From Nitrosospira lacus (GTDB taxonomy: Bacteria > Pseudomonadota > Gammaproteobacteria > Burkholderiales > Nitrosomonadaceae), in assembly GCF_000355765.4 (NCBI RefSeq), contig NZ_CP021106.3:124001-188000 (forward strand): 64,000 bases of DNA. Direction: 5' to 3'. Positions 55,628 to 64,000 of this stretch are shown here, one piece after another. A program made the translations under genes and the position numbers. Each line of letters begins with the position of its first letter. Positions within the stretch are counted from its first letter, which is position 1. The notes under the pieces were generated by a model. That model saw nothing but the letters and a program-made list of their open reading frames with translations. It did no database searches and was not told the origin of the DNA.

Positions 55628-56534
55628 GGGCCAGCTCCAGTATTCGCAGCACCAGGTCATCAAACGATATTCCGACCGCTTTTGCCGCCATCGGCACGAG
55701 GCTGTGGTCGGTCATGCCGGGCGAAGTGTTGGTCTCAAGAAAATAGGGTTTACCGGATTTATCCAGTATCACATCCACCCTTCCCCATCCTTCACACCCC
55801 AACGTCTGATGCGCTCGCAGCGCCTGCGCCTGAATTGCCTGCTCATCCGCGGCGGATAAGCCGCTTGGGCAAAAATACCGGGTATCGTCGGAAAGATATT
55901 TAGCTTGATAATCGTATAAGCCACCCGCGGTCTCTATCCGTACCAGAGGCAGCGGGGTCTCCCCGAGTATGGCGGCAGTCAGTTCCATGCCTTCGATGAA
56001 CTGCTCCGCCAGCACCATGGTGTCGTGCCTTGCCGCTGATTCATACGCAGCCGGCAAGTGCGCCACGGCCTTGACCTTGCTCAAGCCGATGGTTGATCCT
56101 TCCCGGGATGGCTTGACGATCAGCGGCAAGCCAAGCGTTTTTACCACCGCGTCAAAGTCACTTTGGGCGTTGAGCAGAATGTGGCGAGGGGTATCGATCC
56201 CCGCCGCCTGCCACAGCAGCTTGGTACGCCATTTATCCATGGCCAGCGCGCTCGCCATGACCCCGCTGCCGGTATAAGGCAAGCCCATAAGCTCCAGGGC
56301 ACCCTGCACGGTACCATCTTCGCCATAGCGCCCATGCAGGGCAATATGCGCCCGGTCAAAACCTTGTTGCAGAAGCGCCTCCATGTGGTGTTCAGAGGGA
56401 TCGAAAGGATAAGCATCCACATTCTGGCGTCGCAGCGCGGCAAGTACCGCGTTACCGCTTTTGAGTGAAATCTCACGCTCGGCGGAACGCCCTCCCAGCA
56501 AAACTGCAACTTTTCCAAAATCAGAGCGACTCAT
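55617..56534 (-). CDS. ddl: D-alanine--D-alanine ligase
   Basis: ATP-grasp ligase making the D-Ala-D-Ala end of the peptidoglycan peptide; 305 residues. Motifs: [19 protein letters not shown] at the N-terminus, [37 protein letters not shown], the ATP-grasp [15 protein letters not shown], and the metal-binding end [19 protein letters not shown]. Overlaps murB by 4 bases (ATGA) and ftsQ by 11, so it is translationally coupled in the cluster. Confidence 0.97.
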   Translation of the reverse strand: MSRSDFGKVAVLLGGRSAEREISLKSGNAVLAALRRQNVDAYPFDPSEHHMEALLQQGFDRAHIALHGRYGEDGTVQGALELMGLPYTGSGVMASALAMDKWRTKLLWQAAGIDTPRHILLNAQSDFDAVVKTLGLPLIVKPSREGSTIGLSKVKAVAHLPAAYESAARHDTMVLAEQFIEGMELTAAILGETPLPLVRIETAGGLYDYQAKYLSDDTRYFCPSGLSAADEQAIQAQALRAHQTLGCEGWGRVDVILDKSGKPYFLETNTSPGMTDHSLVPMAAKAVGISFDDLVLRILELAHVG

Positions 56535-57556
56535 GATCGATCATCCCCGATGAGGTTGTCAGTGGCAGACTTTTGAATCTGGCTGGATTCATGAGACGAG
56601 CCGATGATTCGCACTTCCTGCACCAGCTCAATCCCGGCCTTTTCCTTCACGGTTTCGCGCACCGCAGCAATCACCGCTTCAATTTCAGCCGCCGTGGCGT
56701 CGCCGGTATTTACGATAAAATTCGCATGCTTGAACGAAACCATTGCGCCACCGGCACGAAAGCCCTTCAGTCCGCATGACTCGATCAGCCGCGCCGCGTG
56801 GTCTCCCGGCGGATTGCGAAATACTGACCCGGCGTTGGGCAGATTCAATGGCTGAGTGCTGATGCGCCGAGCGAGCAATTCCTTGATCTTTTTGCGCGAC
56901 GCCGCGTCTTCACCCCGCAACAACCTGAATCCGCCCCCCACAAACCATTCCTCACCGGAGGGATTGCCCCCCTTCTGATCCCTGGTGACCGACTCCAGCT
57001 TCAACATGACGTGCCGATAACCAATCTCATAATCCCCCGGCAGGCGTTCGCGCAGTTGACCTGCACGGTTGAGTATCTGCACGTGTTCGACAACTCCCCA
57101 GGTTTCAGCGCCATAACAACCCGCATTCATCGCCAGCGCTCCGCCCACCGTCCCGGGTATGCCCGCCAGAAACTCCGCACCCGCCAGACTGTGCAATGCC
57201 GCGAAACGCGCGACCTTCGCGCAGGCCACGCCCGCTCCCGCAACTATCAATCCTTCATGTTCATCGTGCTGCTCCAGCCGCAGATCATTAAGCCGTGCAT
57301 GCAGCACAACGACGGTGCCGCGCACCCCGCCGTCGCGCACCAGAAGATTGCTGCCGAGACCCACCATATAAACGGGCTCGTCCTCCGGCAGACCGCGTAT
57401 GAATTGAGCCAGATCGGCCAGATCGGCCGGTATATAGAGACGCTCCGCCTCCCCGCCCGCGCGCCAGGAAGTGTATTTTTTCATCGATTCATTCATGCGT
57501 ATCTCCCCGCGAAGGGCACGCAACCCATGAGTCAATCTAATTTCCGACATGTCCAT
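56531..57556 (-). CDS. murB: UDP-N-acetylenolpyruvoylglucosamine reductase MurB
   Basis: FAD enzyme that reduces the enolpyruvyl group to give UDP-MurNAc; 341 residues. The FAD domain begins around [19 protein letters not shown]; later motifs are [60 protein letters not shown] with the catalytic Ser and [14 protein letters not shown]. Type I by its arrangement. The start could be the Met at 57556 or at 57550; no strong ribosome-binding site separates them. Lies between murC (84 bases upstream) and ddl. Confidence 0.95.
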   Translation of the reverse strand: MDMSEIRLTHGLRALRGEIRMNESMKKYTSWRAGGEAERLYIPADLADLAQFIRGLPEDEPVYMVGLGSNLLVRDGGVRGTVVVLHARLNDLRLEQHDEHEGLIVAGAGVACAKVARFAALHSLAGAEFLAGIPGTVGGALAMNAGCYGAETWGVVEHVQILNRAGQLRERLPGDYEIGYRHVMLKLESVTRDQKGGNPSGEEWFVGGGFRLLRGEDAASRKKIKELLARRISTQPLNLPNAGSVFRNPPGDHAARLIESCGLKGFRAGGAMVSFKHANFIVNTGDATAAEIEAVIAAVRETVKEKAGIELVQEVRIIGSSHESSQIQKSATDNLIGDDRS

Positions 57557-57639
57557 TCATGCATCCAGATCCAGCGATATATATCTCTTGTGGAGAAAAA
57601 CAGGACGCCCGTTATCCTTTTCCGCGATCGCGGACATCC

Positions 57640-59055
57640 TCAGGGTTGGGATCCTTTAACGAGATCAGGCGCCACCGCTCCCACCGATCCCGCTCCCATC
57701 ACCAATACGACATCATTTTCCCGCGCCACGCCATGTATGGCGGCGGGCAGCTCATCCACCGTCTCGACAAATATCGGCTCAACCTTGCCCAGCACTCTCA
57801 GCGCACGCGCAAGCGACTTGCTGTCGGCCGCGACGATGGGCGCTTCGCCCGCCGGGTACACCTCTGTCAATAGCAGCACATCGGTGGTGGAGAGCACTTT
57901 GACGAAATCCTCGAACAAGTCGCGGGTGCGCGAATAGCGGTGCGGCTGGAATGCCAATACCAGCCTGCGGCCGGGGAAGGCACCACGTGCGGCCGCGATG
58001 GTGGCCGCCATTTCCACCGGGTGATGACCATAATCATCGACCAGCGTAAAACTCCCGCTCCCATTCGCTTCCCCGCTTGCCAGCCTGACTTCACCGTAGC
58101 GCTGAAATCGCCGGTCCACACCCCGAAAATTTGCCAGCGCCCTGATTATGGCGGCGTCTTTCACGCCGATCTCGTTACATACAGCAATTGCCGCAAGCGC
58201 GTTCTGGACATTATGCAACCCCGGCAAATTCAATACGATCTTGAGCTTGCGGGTCTTGCCATTCAAGCCTACCAGCGCGGTAAAGTGCATCTGTCCTTCA
58301 CCATGGCGAATATCGGCAGCACGGATTTGCGCGGCATCCGATAAGCCGTAGGTAGTGATGGGCTTGGTCACATCGGGCAGAATTTCACGTACGTTGGCGT
58401 CGTCCACGCACAATACCGCCATACCGTAAAAAGGCAGGTGTTGCAGAAAATCAACAAATGCCTGCTTGAGTTTGCTGACATCGTGACCGTAGGTTTCCAT
58501 ATGATCGGCGTCTATATTGGTCACAACCGCCAGCACCGGTTGCAAATAGAGAAAGGAGGCATCGGATTCATCGGCCTCGACCACGATAAACTCGCCCCCG
58601 CCCAGCTTGGCATGAGAACCCGCGGCTTCCAGCCTGCCGCCGATAACGAACGTCGGATCCATTCCCGCTTCCGCGAGAATGCTGGCGACAAGGCTAGTGG
58701 TCGTGGTCTTCCCATGCGTGCCCGCGATGGCGATTCCCTGGCGCAATCTCAGCAGCTCTGCCAGCATGATGGCACGCGGTACCACCGGTACATTTCGCTC
58801 GCGTGCGGCAATCACTTCGGGGTTGTCCGCGCTGATCGCCGTGGATGTCACCACTGCATCCGCCGCTGCAACATGGCTGCTCGCATGGCCCGAATGAATA
58901 ATCGCGCCCAGTTTCTTCAAGCGCCGGGTAATCGCGGTGCTGGACAAGTCCGAACCACTCACCTGGTAACCCAGATTGAGCAGCACTTCGGCGATTCCGC
59001 TCATGCCGGAACCGCCGATGCCTACAAAATGCACATGCTTGACTTTATGTTTCAT
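57640..59055 (-). CDS. murC: UDP-N-acetylmuramate--L-alanine ligase
   Basis: First Mur ligase of the stem peptide; 471 residues. N-terminal Rossmann domain [23 protein letters not shown]-binding P-loop [18 protein letters not shown] (about 113-130), [20 protein letters not shown], and the C-terminal [20 protein letters not shown] typical of MurC. The mur genes are in the standard order, with murG 78 bases upstream and murB downstream. Confidence 0.98.
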   Translation of the reverse strand: MKHKVKHVHFVGIGGSGMSGIAEVLLNLGYQVSGSDLSSTAITRRLKKLGAIIHSGHASSHVAAADAVVTSTAISADNPEVIAARERNVPVVPRAIMLAELLRLRQGIAIAGTHGKTTTTSLVASILAEAGMDPTFVIGGRLEAAGSHAKLGGGEFIVVEADESDASFLYLQPVLAVVTNIDADHMETYGHDVSKLKQAFVDFLQHLPFYGMAVLCVDDANVREILPDVTKPITTYGLSDAAQIRAADIRHGEGQMHFTALVGLNGKTRKLKIVLNLPGLHNVQNALAAIAVCNEIGVKDAAIIRALANFRGVDRRFQRYGEVRLASGEANGSGSFTLVDDYGHHPVEMAATIAAARGAFPGRRLVLAFQPHRYSRTRDLFEDFVKVLSTTDVLLLTEVYPAGEAPIVAADSKSLARALRVLGKVEPIFVETVDELPAAIHGVARENDVVLVMGAGSVGAVAPDLVKGSQP

Positions 59056-59133
59056 ACCCGGATCTTGTGAAATGTGAAATAAAAGGTAGTGATTAAAAGA
59101 TGACGGTTTCCTTCATTTTCCACATTTAAGTTC

Positions 59134-60258
59134 TCATGTCCTTGCCATTCCCATACATGCTTCCGCAACCAGCCGGGTAGCATCCGGTTTCGCCAGCTGG
59201 CGAGCGTTCATCGCCATTTCCAGAAGCGTCTCGCGAGTCAACCCCATCAGCAATTCCGCCAATCCTTGCGGGGTCAGTTCACTTTGCGGCAACAGCACTG
59301 CAGCCTTCCTGTCACTCAGGAATTTTGCATTCGTCGTCTGGTGATCATCCACCGCATACGGAAAAGGCACCAGAATGCTTGCCACGCCGGAAGCGGTCAG
59401 TTCGGCGATGGTGAGCGCCCCAGCCCGGCAAACCACCACATCACTATCGGCGTAACGGGCGGCCATGTTTTCAATGAACGTGACCAGATCACCTTCCACT
59501 CCCGCGTCGGCGTAATTCTTTCTCAATATGTCCAGATGCCTTGTGCCTGCCTGATGCGTCACCAGCGGGCGCAGTTCTTCAGGAACCCGCTTCAATGCCT
59601 GCGGCACGATAGTATTCAGTGCTTGTGCGCCCAAGCTGCCGCCAATCACCAGCAATCTCAATTTCCCGCTGCGCATGGCGTATCGCTTGTCCGGCGATTC
59701 CAACTGGCTGATTTCGCTACGCACCGGGTTGCCGGAAAATATCACCTTCCCGTCGCCCCTCATCACACCGGGGAACCCCAGCAGGACTCTGTCGGCAAGT
59801 TTCGCCAATATCCTGTTGGCAAGGCCTGGAATCGAATTCTGCTCATGTATAAGCAATGGCTTATTCAGCAAAAAAGCCATCAATCCACCGGGAAATGCCG
59901 GATAACCACCCATGCCCAGCACCACATCGGGACGCACCCGGCCTATCACCCTGGCGCTTTGCCAACATGCACGCAACAGGCGTAATGGAAGCGTGAGCCA
60001 AGTCGCAATGTTCTTCCCGCGCAAGCCGGAGAAACGAATAGTCTCCATTTCGTAACCTCGCTGCGGCGCCAGCGTTATTTCCATGCCTCGCTCCGTTCCC
60101 AGCCACACCACACGCCAACCCGCCGTTTTCATGTAATCCGCCACCGCCAGCCCTGGAAACACATGCCCGCCGGTCCCTCCCGCCATGATGAGAATGGTGG
60201 GGATCAAGCTGAATTCTCCGCACCGGCCCGGCGCTGCGGCGTTATGCTCATATCGCAT
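59134..60258 (-). CDS. murG: UDP-GlcNAc:lipid I N-acetylglucosaminyltransferase MurG
   Basis: Peripheral membrane glycosyltransferase that converts lipid I to lipid II; 374 residues. Motifs: [20 protein letters not shown] at about 21-40, [48 protein letters not shown] and the donor-binding [15 protein letters not shown]. The first 18 residues ([18 protein letters not shown]) are longer than usual; a later start such as a non-ATG codon near [10 protein letters not shown] cannot be excluded, but the annotated ATG overlaps ftsW by 11 bases, in keeping with the tight cluster. Confidence 0.96.
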   Translation of the reverse strand: MRYEHNAAAPGRCGEFSLIPTILIMAGGTGGHVFPGLAVADYMKTAGWRVVWLGTERGMEITLAPQRGYEMETIRFSGLRGKNIATWLTLPLRLLRACWQSARVIGRVRPDVVLGMGGYPAFPGGLMAFLLNKPLLIHEQNSIPGLANRILAKLADRVLLGFPGVMRGDGKVIFSGNPVRSEISQLESPDKRYAMRSGKLRLLVIGGSLGAQALNTIVPQALKRVPEELRPLVTHQAGTRHLDILRKNYADAGVEGDLVTFIENMAARYADSDVVVCRAGALTIAELTASGVASILVPFPYAVDDHQTTNAKFLSDRKAAVLLPQSELTPQGLAELLMGLTRETLLEMAMNARQLAKPDATRLVAEACMGMART

Positions 60259-61411
60259 ACCCTTTCATCAGTTGCCGGTTTTCCCAATCCACCCGCATCA
60301 GCACCGCCAGCGCGACACAATTGGCGACAATACTGCTGCCGCCAAAGCTCATCAGCGGCAGAGTCAATCCCTTTGTCGGCAATACCCCCATGTTTACACC
60401 CATGTTGATCAAGGCTTGTACTCCCAGCCATACGCCGATACCCTGTGCCACCAGCGCGGAGTAATGACGCTGCCGCACAGCGGCCTGACGGCCTATTACG
60501 AATGCCCGTATCACCAGCAACGCAAACAGCATCGTTACTGTCATGACCCCGATGAAGCCAAGCTCCTCCGCGATCACCGCGAGCAGAAAGTCAGTGTGTG
60601 CCTCAGGCAGATAGAAAAGTTTTTCCACGCTCCCGCCCAGGCCTACACCCAGCCATTCGCCGCGTCCGAATGCAATCAGGGCATGGCTCAACTGATAGCC
60701 CTTGCCATAGGGATCGTCCCACGGGTCCATGAATCCAAAAAACCGCTGCATGCGATAAGGCTCCATCCAGATCAGCGCCAGCAGGCAGACGGCTAGAAAG
60801 CCGGTCAATCCCGCGAATAGTTTCAGGTCCATGCCGCCCAGAAATAGTATCGCCATCATGATGACGGTGATGACAACGAATGCCCCCAGATCCGGTTCGA
60901 GCAGCAGAAGCGGACCCACCATCAGCATGACGATCAACATCGGAAAGAAACCTTTGCGGAAACTATCAAGGTAAGCAGCTTTGCGGACGGTATAGTTGGC
61001 GGCGTAAAACACCACGAACAGTTTCATGAACTCCGATGGCTGCAGGTTCACGAGCAGCAGTGGTATCCAGCGCCGGCTGCCATTGACTTCGCGGCCTACC
61101 CCGGGAATCAATACCAGCACCAGCAGCACCAGTCCCAGCAAAAACAGGTGCAACGAATACTTCTGCCATGCGGACGCCGGCACCTGGAAAGCAATCAGCC
61201 CTGCCAGCAAACCCACTCCCAAGTAAGCTCCATGCCGGACAAGAAAATAGGCAGGATGGCCATTGGTGCCCCGCCCCGCTTCGGCGATGGCGATAGAAGC
61301 GGAATAAACCATCACCAGCCCCAGGCTCAGCAACAATATCGCGGACCAGATCAAGGACTGATCAAAATTGGGCAGGCTTCTCTGGTAATTGATATCGCTC
61401 TGGTAGATCAT
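60248..61411 (-). CDS. ftsW: Lipid II polymerase FtsW (SEDS family)
   Basis: Septal peptidoglycan glycosyltransferase; 387 residues, about ten membrane helices. Family marks: [40 protein letters not shown] with the catalytic Asp, [40 protein letters not shown] and [19 protein letters not shown]. Its start overlaps murD by one base (TGATG) and its end overlaps murG. Confidence 0.97.
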   Translation of the reverse strand: MIYQSDINYQRSLPNFDQSLIWSAILLLSLGLVMVYSASIAIAEAGRGTNGHPAYFLVRHGAYLGVGLLAGLIAFQVPASAWQKYSLHLFLLGLVLLVLVLIPGVGREVNGSRRWIPLLLVNLQPSEFMKLFVVFYAANYTVRKAAYLDSFRKGFFPMLIVMLMVGPLLLLEPDLGAFVVITVIMMAILFLGGMDLKLFAGLTGFLAVCLLALIWMEPYRMQRFFGFMDPWDDPYGKGYQLSHALIAFGRGEWLGVGLGGSVEKLFYLPEAHTDFLLAVIAEELGFIGVMTVTMLFALLVIRAFVIGRQAAVRQRHYSALVAQGIGVWLGVQALINMGVNMGVLPTKGLTLPLMSFGGSSIVANCVALAVLMRVDWENRQLMKGYAI

Positions 61412-62841
61412 CAGCTGGATACCGTGTTAATCATGTCTGAGGCGCCGGTCTGCAGACCTCTTACCGCCGCAACGAATACCTCCGCGCGGTGCACGTAATT
61501 CCTGAACATATCGAGGCTCGCACATGCCGGTGACATCAATACCGCATCCCCGTTTCGTGCCAGCGCAAAACTTCTCCGCACGGCTTCTTCCATCGTTGTC
61601 GCGTGATGCAGCGGCACCCCGCAGTCCTCAATCGCGGCGTAAATTTTTTTCGCATCGCGCCCGATCAACACCACGGCACGCGCGTGTTGCGTGACTGGCT
61701 GTGCCAATGGCGAAAAATCCTGCCCCTTGCCATCGCCGCCCGCGATCAGCACCACGCTTTGCGCCATACCTTCCAGCGCCGCGACCGTTGCGCCCACGTT
61801 GGTGCCCTTGGAATCATCGTAGAACGTGACGCCACCGAACGCCGCCACCTTTTCCATGCGATGCGGCAATCCCCTGAATTCACGCAGGGCTTGCAGCAAT
61901 GGCGTGAATGGCAGGTCGATGGCGCGGCATAACGCCAATGCCGCCAGAGCGTTGGCCGCATTATGCAGGCCGGTGACACCCAGCTCGCCGGTTTTCATCA
62001 AGCGGGTTTTCCCCTGCGCCAACCAGATGTCTTCACCCTCGTGGAGCAAACCAAAATCATTATCGCCAACCGGCATATCCAGGCCGAAAGTCATCTGCCT
62101 TCTATCGGTCAATGCCATCGCGCGTACAAGAGGATCATCGCGGTTCAAAACCTGAACGCCGCCGCCCCCATGACCATTCCTTGTACCTCCCTGAAATATT
62201 CTCGCCTTCGCAGCAGCGTAGTCGTCCATTCCCGCATAGCGGTCGAAATGGTCTTCACTTAGATTCAGCACTGTCGCCGCATCAGGATCAAGATTCCGGG
62301 TGACTTCCAACTGAAAACTGGAAACCTCCAGTACCCATGCCTGCGGCTGCTTTCCCGAATCTTCCCGCCGCATCAGCGCATCCAGCACCGCCGGGCCGAT
62401 GTTGCCTGCCACTTCGACGTCCCATCCCGCTTTCCTCATCATCGTCCCCGTCATGGCGGTTACCGTCGTCTTGCCGTTGGAACCGGTAATGGCCAGGATT
62501 CTTGGTTTTTCCACGCCCGGTTGCTTGATTGCCAAAGCGAAAAGCTCCATGTCCCCCATCACGGTCACACCGTCCCTCACCGCCGCCTGCACCAGCGGCT
62601 CCGCCACCGGCACGCCGGGACTGATGGCGACAAGGTCAAGACCGGCGAAGACCTCGGCCGCATAGGCGCCGGTGAATATCCGGGCGCGGGGGAGGATCTG
62701 TTTTACACTTTCAAGACAGGGGGGTGCTGCACGGCTGTCAGCCGCACGCACATTCGCGCCCATACGCGACAGCCAGTTGACCATGGAGAGTCCGGTTTCA
62801 CCCATTCCGAGCACCAGCACGGTTTTACCTCGCAAATTCAT
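61411..62841 (-). CDS. murD: UDP-N-acetylmuramoylalanine--D-glutamate ligase
   Basis: Second Mur ligase, adding D-glutamate; 476 residues. N-terminal [21 protein letters not shown]-loop [19 protein letters not shown] (about 114-132), [36 protein letters not shown] and [20 protein letters not shown] are typical. It follows mraY by 13 bases and overlaps ftsW by one. Length is slightly above average because of Gly-rich insertion [15 protein letters not shown] in the central domain. Confidence 0.97.
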   Translation of the reverse strand: MNLRGKTVLVLGMGETGLSMVNWLSRMGANVRAADSRAAPPCLESVKQILPRARIFTGAYAAEVFAGLDLVAISPGVPVAEPLVQAAVRDGVTVMGDMELFALAIKQPGVEKPRILAITGSNGKTTVTAMTGTMMRKAGWDVEVAGNIGPAVLDALMRREDSGKQPQAWVLEVSSFQLEVTRNLDPDAATVLNLSEDHFDRYAGMDDYAAAKARIFQGGTRNGHGGGGVQVLNRDDPLVRAMALTDRRQMTFGLDMPVGDNDFGLLHEGEDIWLAQGKTRLMKTGELGVTGLHNAANALAALALCRAIDLPFTPLLQALREFRGLPHRMEKVAAFGGVTFYDDSKGTNVGATVAALEGMAQSVVLIAGGDGKGQDFSPLAQPVTQHARAVVLIGRDAKKIYAAIEDCGVPLHHATTMEEAVRRSFALARNGDAVLMSPACASLDMFRNYVHRAEVFVAAVRGLQTGASDMINTVSS

Positions 62842-62854
62842 GCACTGATCTTCT

Positions 62855-63940
62855 TTATCTCAATTTCAACGACGACAATCCAAACAGCACCAGCATCATG
62901 GTGATGATCCAGAAACGCACCACTACCTGGTTTTCCTTCCAGCCCTTCAATTCGTAGTGGTGATGCAGCGGCGCCATGCGAAAAATACGTTTGCCGACCA
63001 GCTTGAACGAAGCCACCTGCAGCATCACGGACAAGGTTTCCACCACGAAGACGCCACCCATGATGAGCAGCACAATTTCCTGGCGTACTATCACGGTCAC
63101 AATCCCGAGTGCGGCGCCAAGAGCGAGCGCACCGACATCACCCATGAATACTTCCGCCGGATAGGCGTTGAACCACAGAAAAGCGAGCCCCGCGCCCGCG
63201 AGCGCGCCACAGAAGACCGCCAACTCACCCGCATGGGGGATATGAGGAATGCCGAGATACTTCGCGAATACCGCGTGGCCAGCTACGTAGGCAAAGATTG
63301 CCAGGGCGCTGCTGATCATGACGGTGGGCATGATCGCCAGGCCATCGAGCCCATCAGTCAAGTTGACCGCGTTGCTGGTTCCCACGATGACGAAATAGGC
63401 GAGTGTCACAAAGCCGGCCACGCCAAGCGGAATTGCCACTTGCTTGAAGAACGGCACAATCATGGTGGTCTGCGCGGGCAGATCGGCCGTCAAGGCAAGG
63501 TATAGGGCCACCAAAACGGCAATTGCCGACTGCCAGAAGAGCTTTGCCCTGGCGGATAATCCCTTCGGATTGCGATACACCACCTTGCGGTAATCATCCA
63601 CCCAGCCGATTATGCCGAAACCCAGCGTAGTCACGAGCACCACCCATACATAACGATTGCTCAGGTCCGCCCAGAGTAAAGTGGAGATGGCAATGGATAC
63701 CAGTATCAGCGCACCGCCCATCGTGGGCGTGCCCGCCTTGACAAGATGACTCTGCGGTCCGTCATCGCGTACCGATTGGCCTATTTTATAGGCGGTGAGC
63801 TTGCGTATCATGGCGGGGCCGATGATGAACGAAATCGCCAGGGAGGTAAGTGCCGCAAGAACCGTACGCAGGGTGATATAGTTAAACACGTTGAATACAC
63901 GAATATCCTTCGCTAGCCATTGAGCGAGTTCTAGCAGCAT
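62855..63940 (-). CDS. mraY: Phospho-N-acetylmuramoyl-pentapeptide transferase MraY
   Basis: Inner-membrane enzyme forming lipid I from UDP-MurNAc-pentapeptide and undecaprenyl phosphate; 361 residues, ten helices. The start [20 protein letters not shown] matches the betaproteobacterial consensus; [13 protein letters not shown], the catalytic Asp pair in [51 protein letters not shown] and the terminal [15 protein letters not shown] are all present. An in-frame GTG at 63949 is a less likely start. Confidence 0.97.
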   Translation of the reverse strand: MLLELAQWLAKDIRVFNVFNYITLRTVLAALTSLAISFIIGPAMIRKLTAYKIGQSVRDDGPQSHLVKAGTPTMGGALILVSIAISTLLWADLSNRYVWVVLVTTLGFGIIGWVDDYRKVVYRNPKGLSARAKLFWQSAIAVLVALYLALTADLPAQTTMIVPFFKQVAIPLGVAGFVTLAYFVIVGTSNAVNLTDGLDGLAIMPTVMISSALAIFAYVAGHAVFAKYLGIPHIPHAGELAVFCGALAGAGLAFLWFNAYPAEVFMGDVGALALGAALGIVTVIVRQEIVLLIMGGVFVVETLSVMLQVASFKLVGKRIFRMAPLHHHYELKGWKENQVVVRFWIITMMLVLFGLSSLKLR

Positions 63941-64000
63941 GGCGGCCACCCCGATAAGACTTCGTTCCTCGAAACCCGCAAGGAATCGGGCTGGATCCGC
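63931..64000 (-). CDS. murF: Possible C-terminal end of murF (cut by window edge)
   Basis: Only about 70 bases are available before mraY. In dcw clusters murF precedes mraY, usually with a short overlap. One frame (ending at a TAG at 63931-63933, last residues LSGWPPCC) would overlap the mraY start by 10 bases, which is the expected arrangement, but the fragment is too short for a motif and another frame is also open. The call rests on position only. Confidence 0.3.
   Translation of the reverse strand, partial: RIQPDSLRVSRNEVLSGWPPCC

Overview
This looks like a chromosomal window from an ammonia-oxidising betaproteobacterium of the Nitrosomonadaceae, most like Nitrosospira. The reasons are a complete betaproteobacterial-type dcw cell-wall cluster, a cytochrome P460-family c-type cytochrome, a PEP-CTERM protein together with an exosortase-associated TIGR03790-type protein, the class II fumarase, the NADP-type glutamate dehydrogenase and base composition moderately above 50% GC by eye. 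The genus is an inference from gene content; no 16S rRNA gene is present.

Layout. 1-3517 (minus strand): queA, tgt, yajC and secD (cut by the left edge), i.e. queuosine tRNA modification followed by Sec export. 3598-5362: a tRNA-Leu(CAA) gene followed by a decayed accessory patch with an IS3-type transposase remnant, a small lipoprotein and a partial copy of the tRNA 3' end that looks like an old attachment site. 5363-7033: a secreted cysteine-rich protein, a BON-domain periplasmic protein and a CAU-anticodon tRNA. 7269-18212: housekeeping genes (UbiH/Coq6-like hydroxylase, dsbC, mltA, gdhA, an aldehyde dehydrogenase, then a tight slt / NDUFA9-like / cca operon). 18406-22432 (minus): argS, SPOR-domain protein, dsbA and a short-chain dehydrogenase. 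22557-25086: a TIGR03790-type protein and a rhomboid protease, divergently placed. 25331-37771: nrdAB, a histone H1-like Lys/Ala protein, fumC, a patatin-like phospholipase, a TerC protein, a universal stress protein, a lone type IV pilin and small secreted or membrane proteins. 38004-44760: yqgE, ruvX, pyrR, pyrB, a dihydroorotase-like gene without its metal-binding histidines, and an M3 oligopeptidase. 45199-50041: the P460-family lipoprotein cytochrome, then secA and an M23 peptidase (minus) and a DciA-like gene (plus). 50236-52220: accessory patch with an IS30-type remnant, a PEP-CTERM protein and an unknown small protein. 52393-64000 (minus): mraY, murD, ftsW, murG, murC, murB, ddl, ftsQ, ftsA, ftsZ, with the probable end of murF at the right edge.

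How the genes fit together. Most of the window builds and maintains the envelope: peptidoglycan precursor synthesis and division (dcw cluster), peptidoglycan turnover (mltA, slt, M23, SPOR), Sec export (secA, secD, yajC) and periplasmic disulfide chemistry (dsbA, dsbC), which also supports c-type cytochromes. Nucleotide supply is the second theme (pyrR-pyrB-pyrC-like, nrdAB). The less ordinary material is the P460 homologue that seems to lack the heme-crosslinking lysine, the PEP-CTERM/TIGR03790 pair, the pseudo-dihydroorotase beside pyrR-pyrB, the repeat-rich small proteins, and two decayed insertion-sequence patches, one at a tRNA and one in the gap between ftsZ and the secA group. I found no CRISPR array, prophage or rRNA operon, and no intact insertion sequence. 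No clearly new multi-gene system is visible; the best candidates for follow-up are single proteins.
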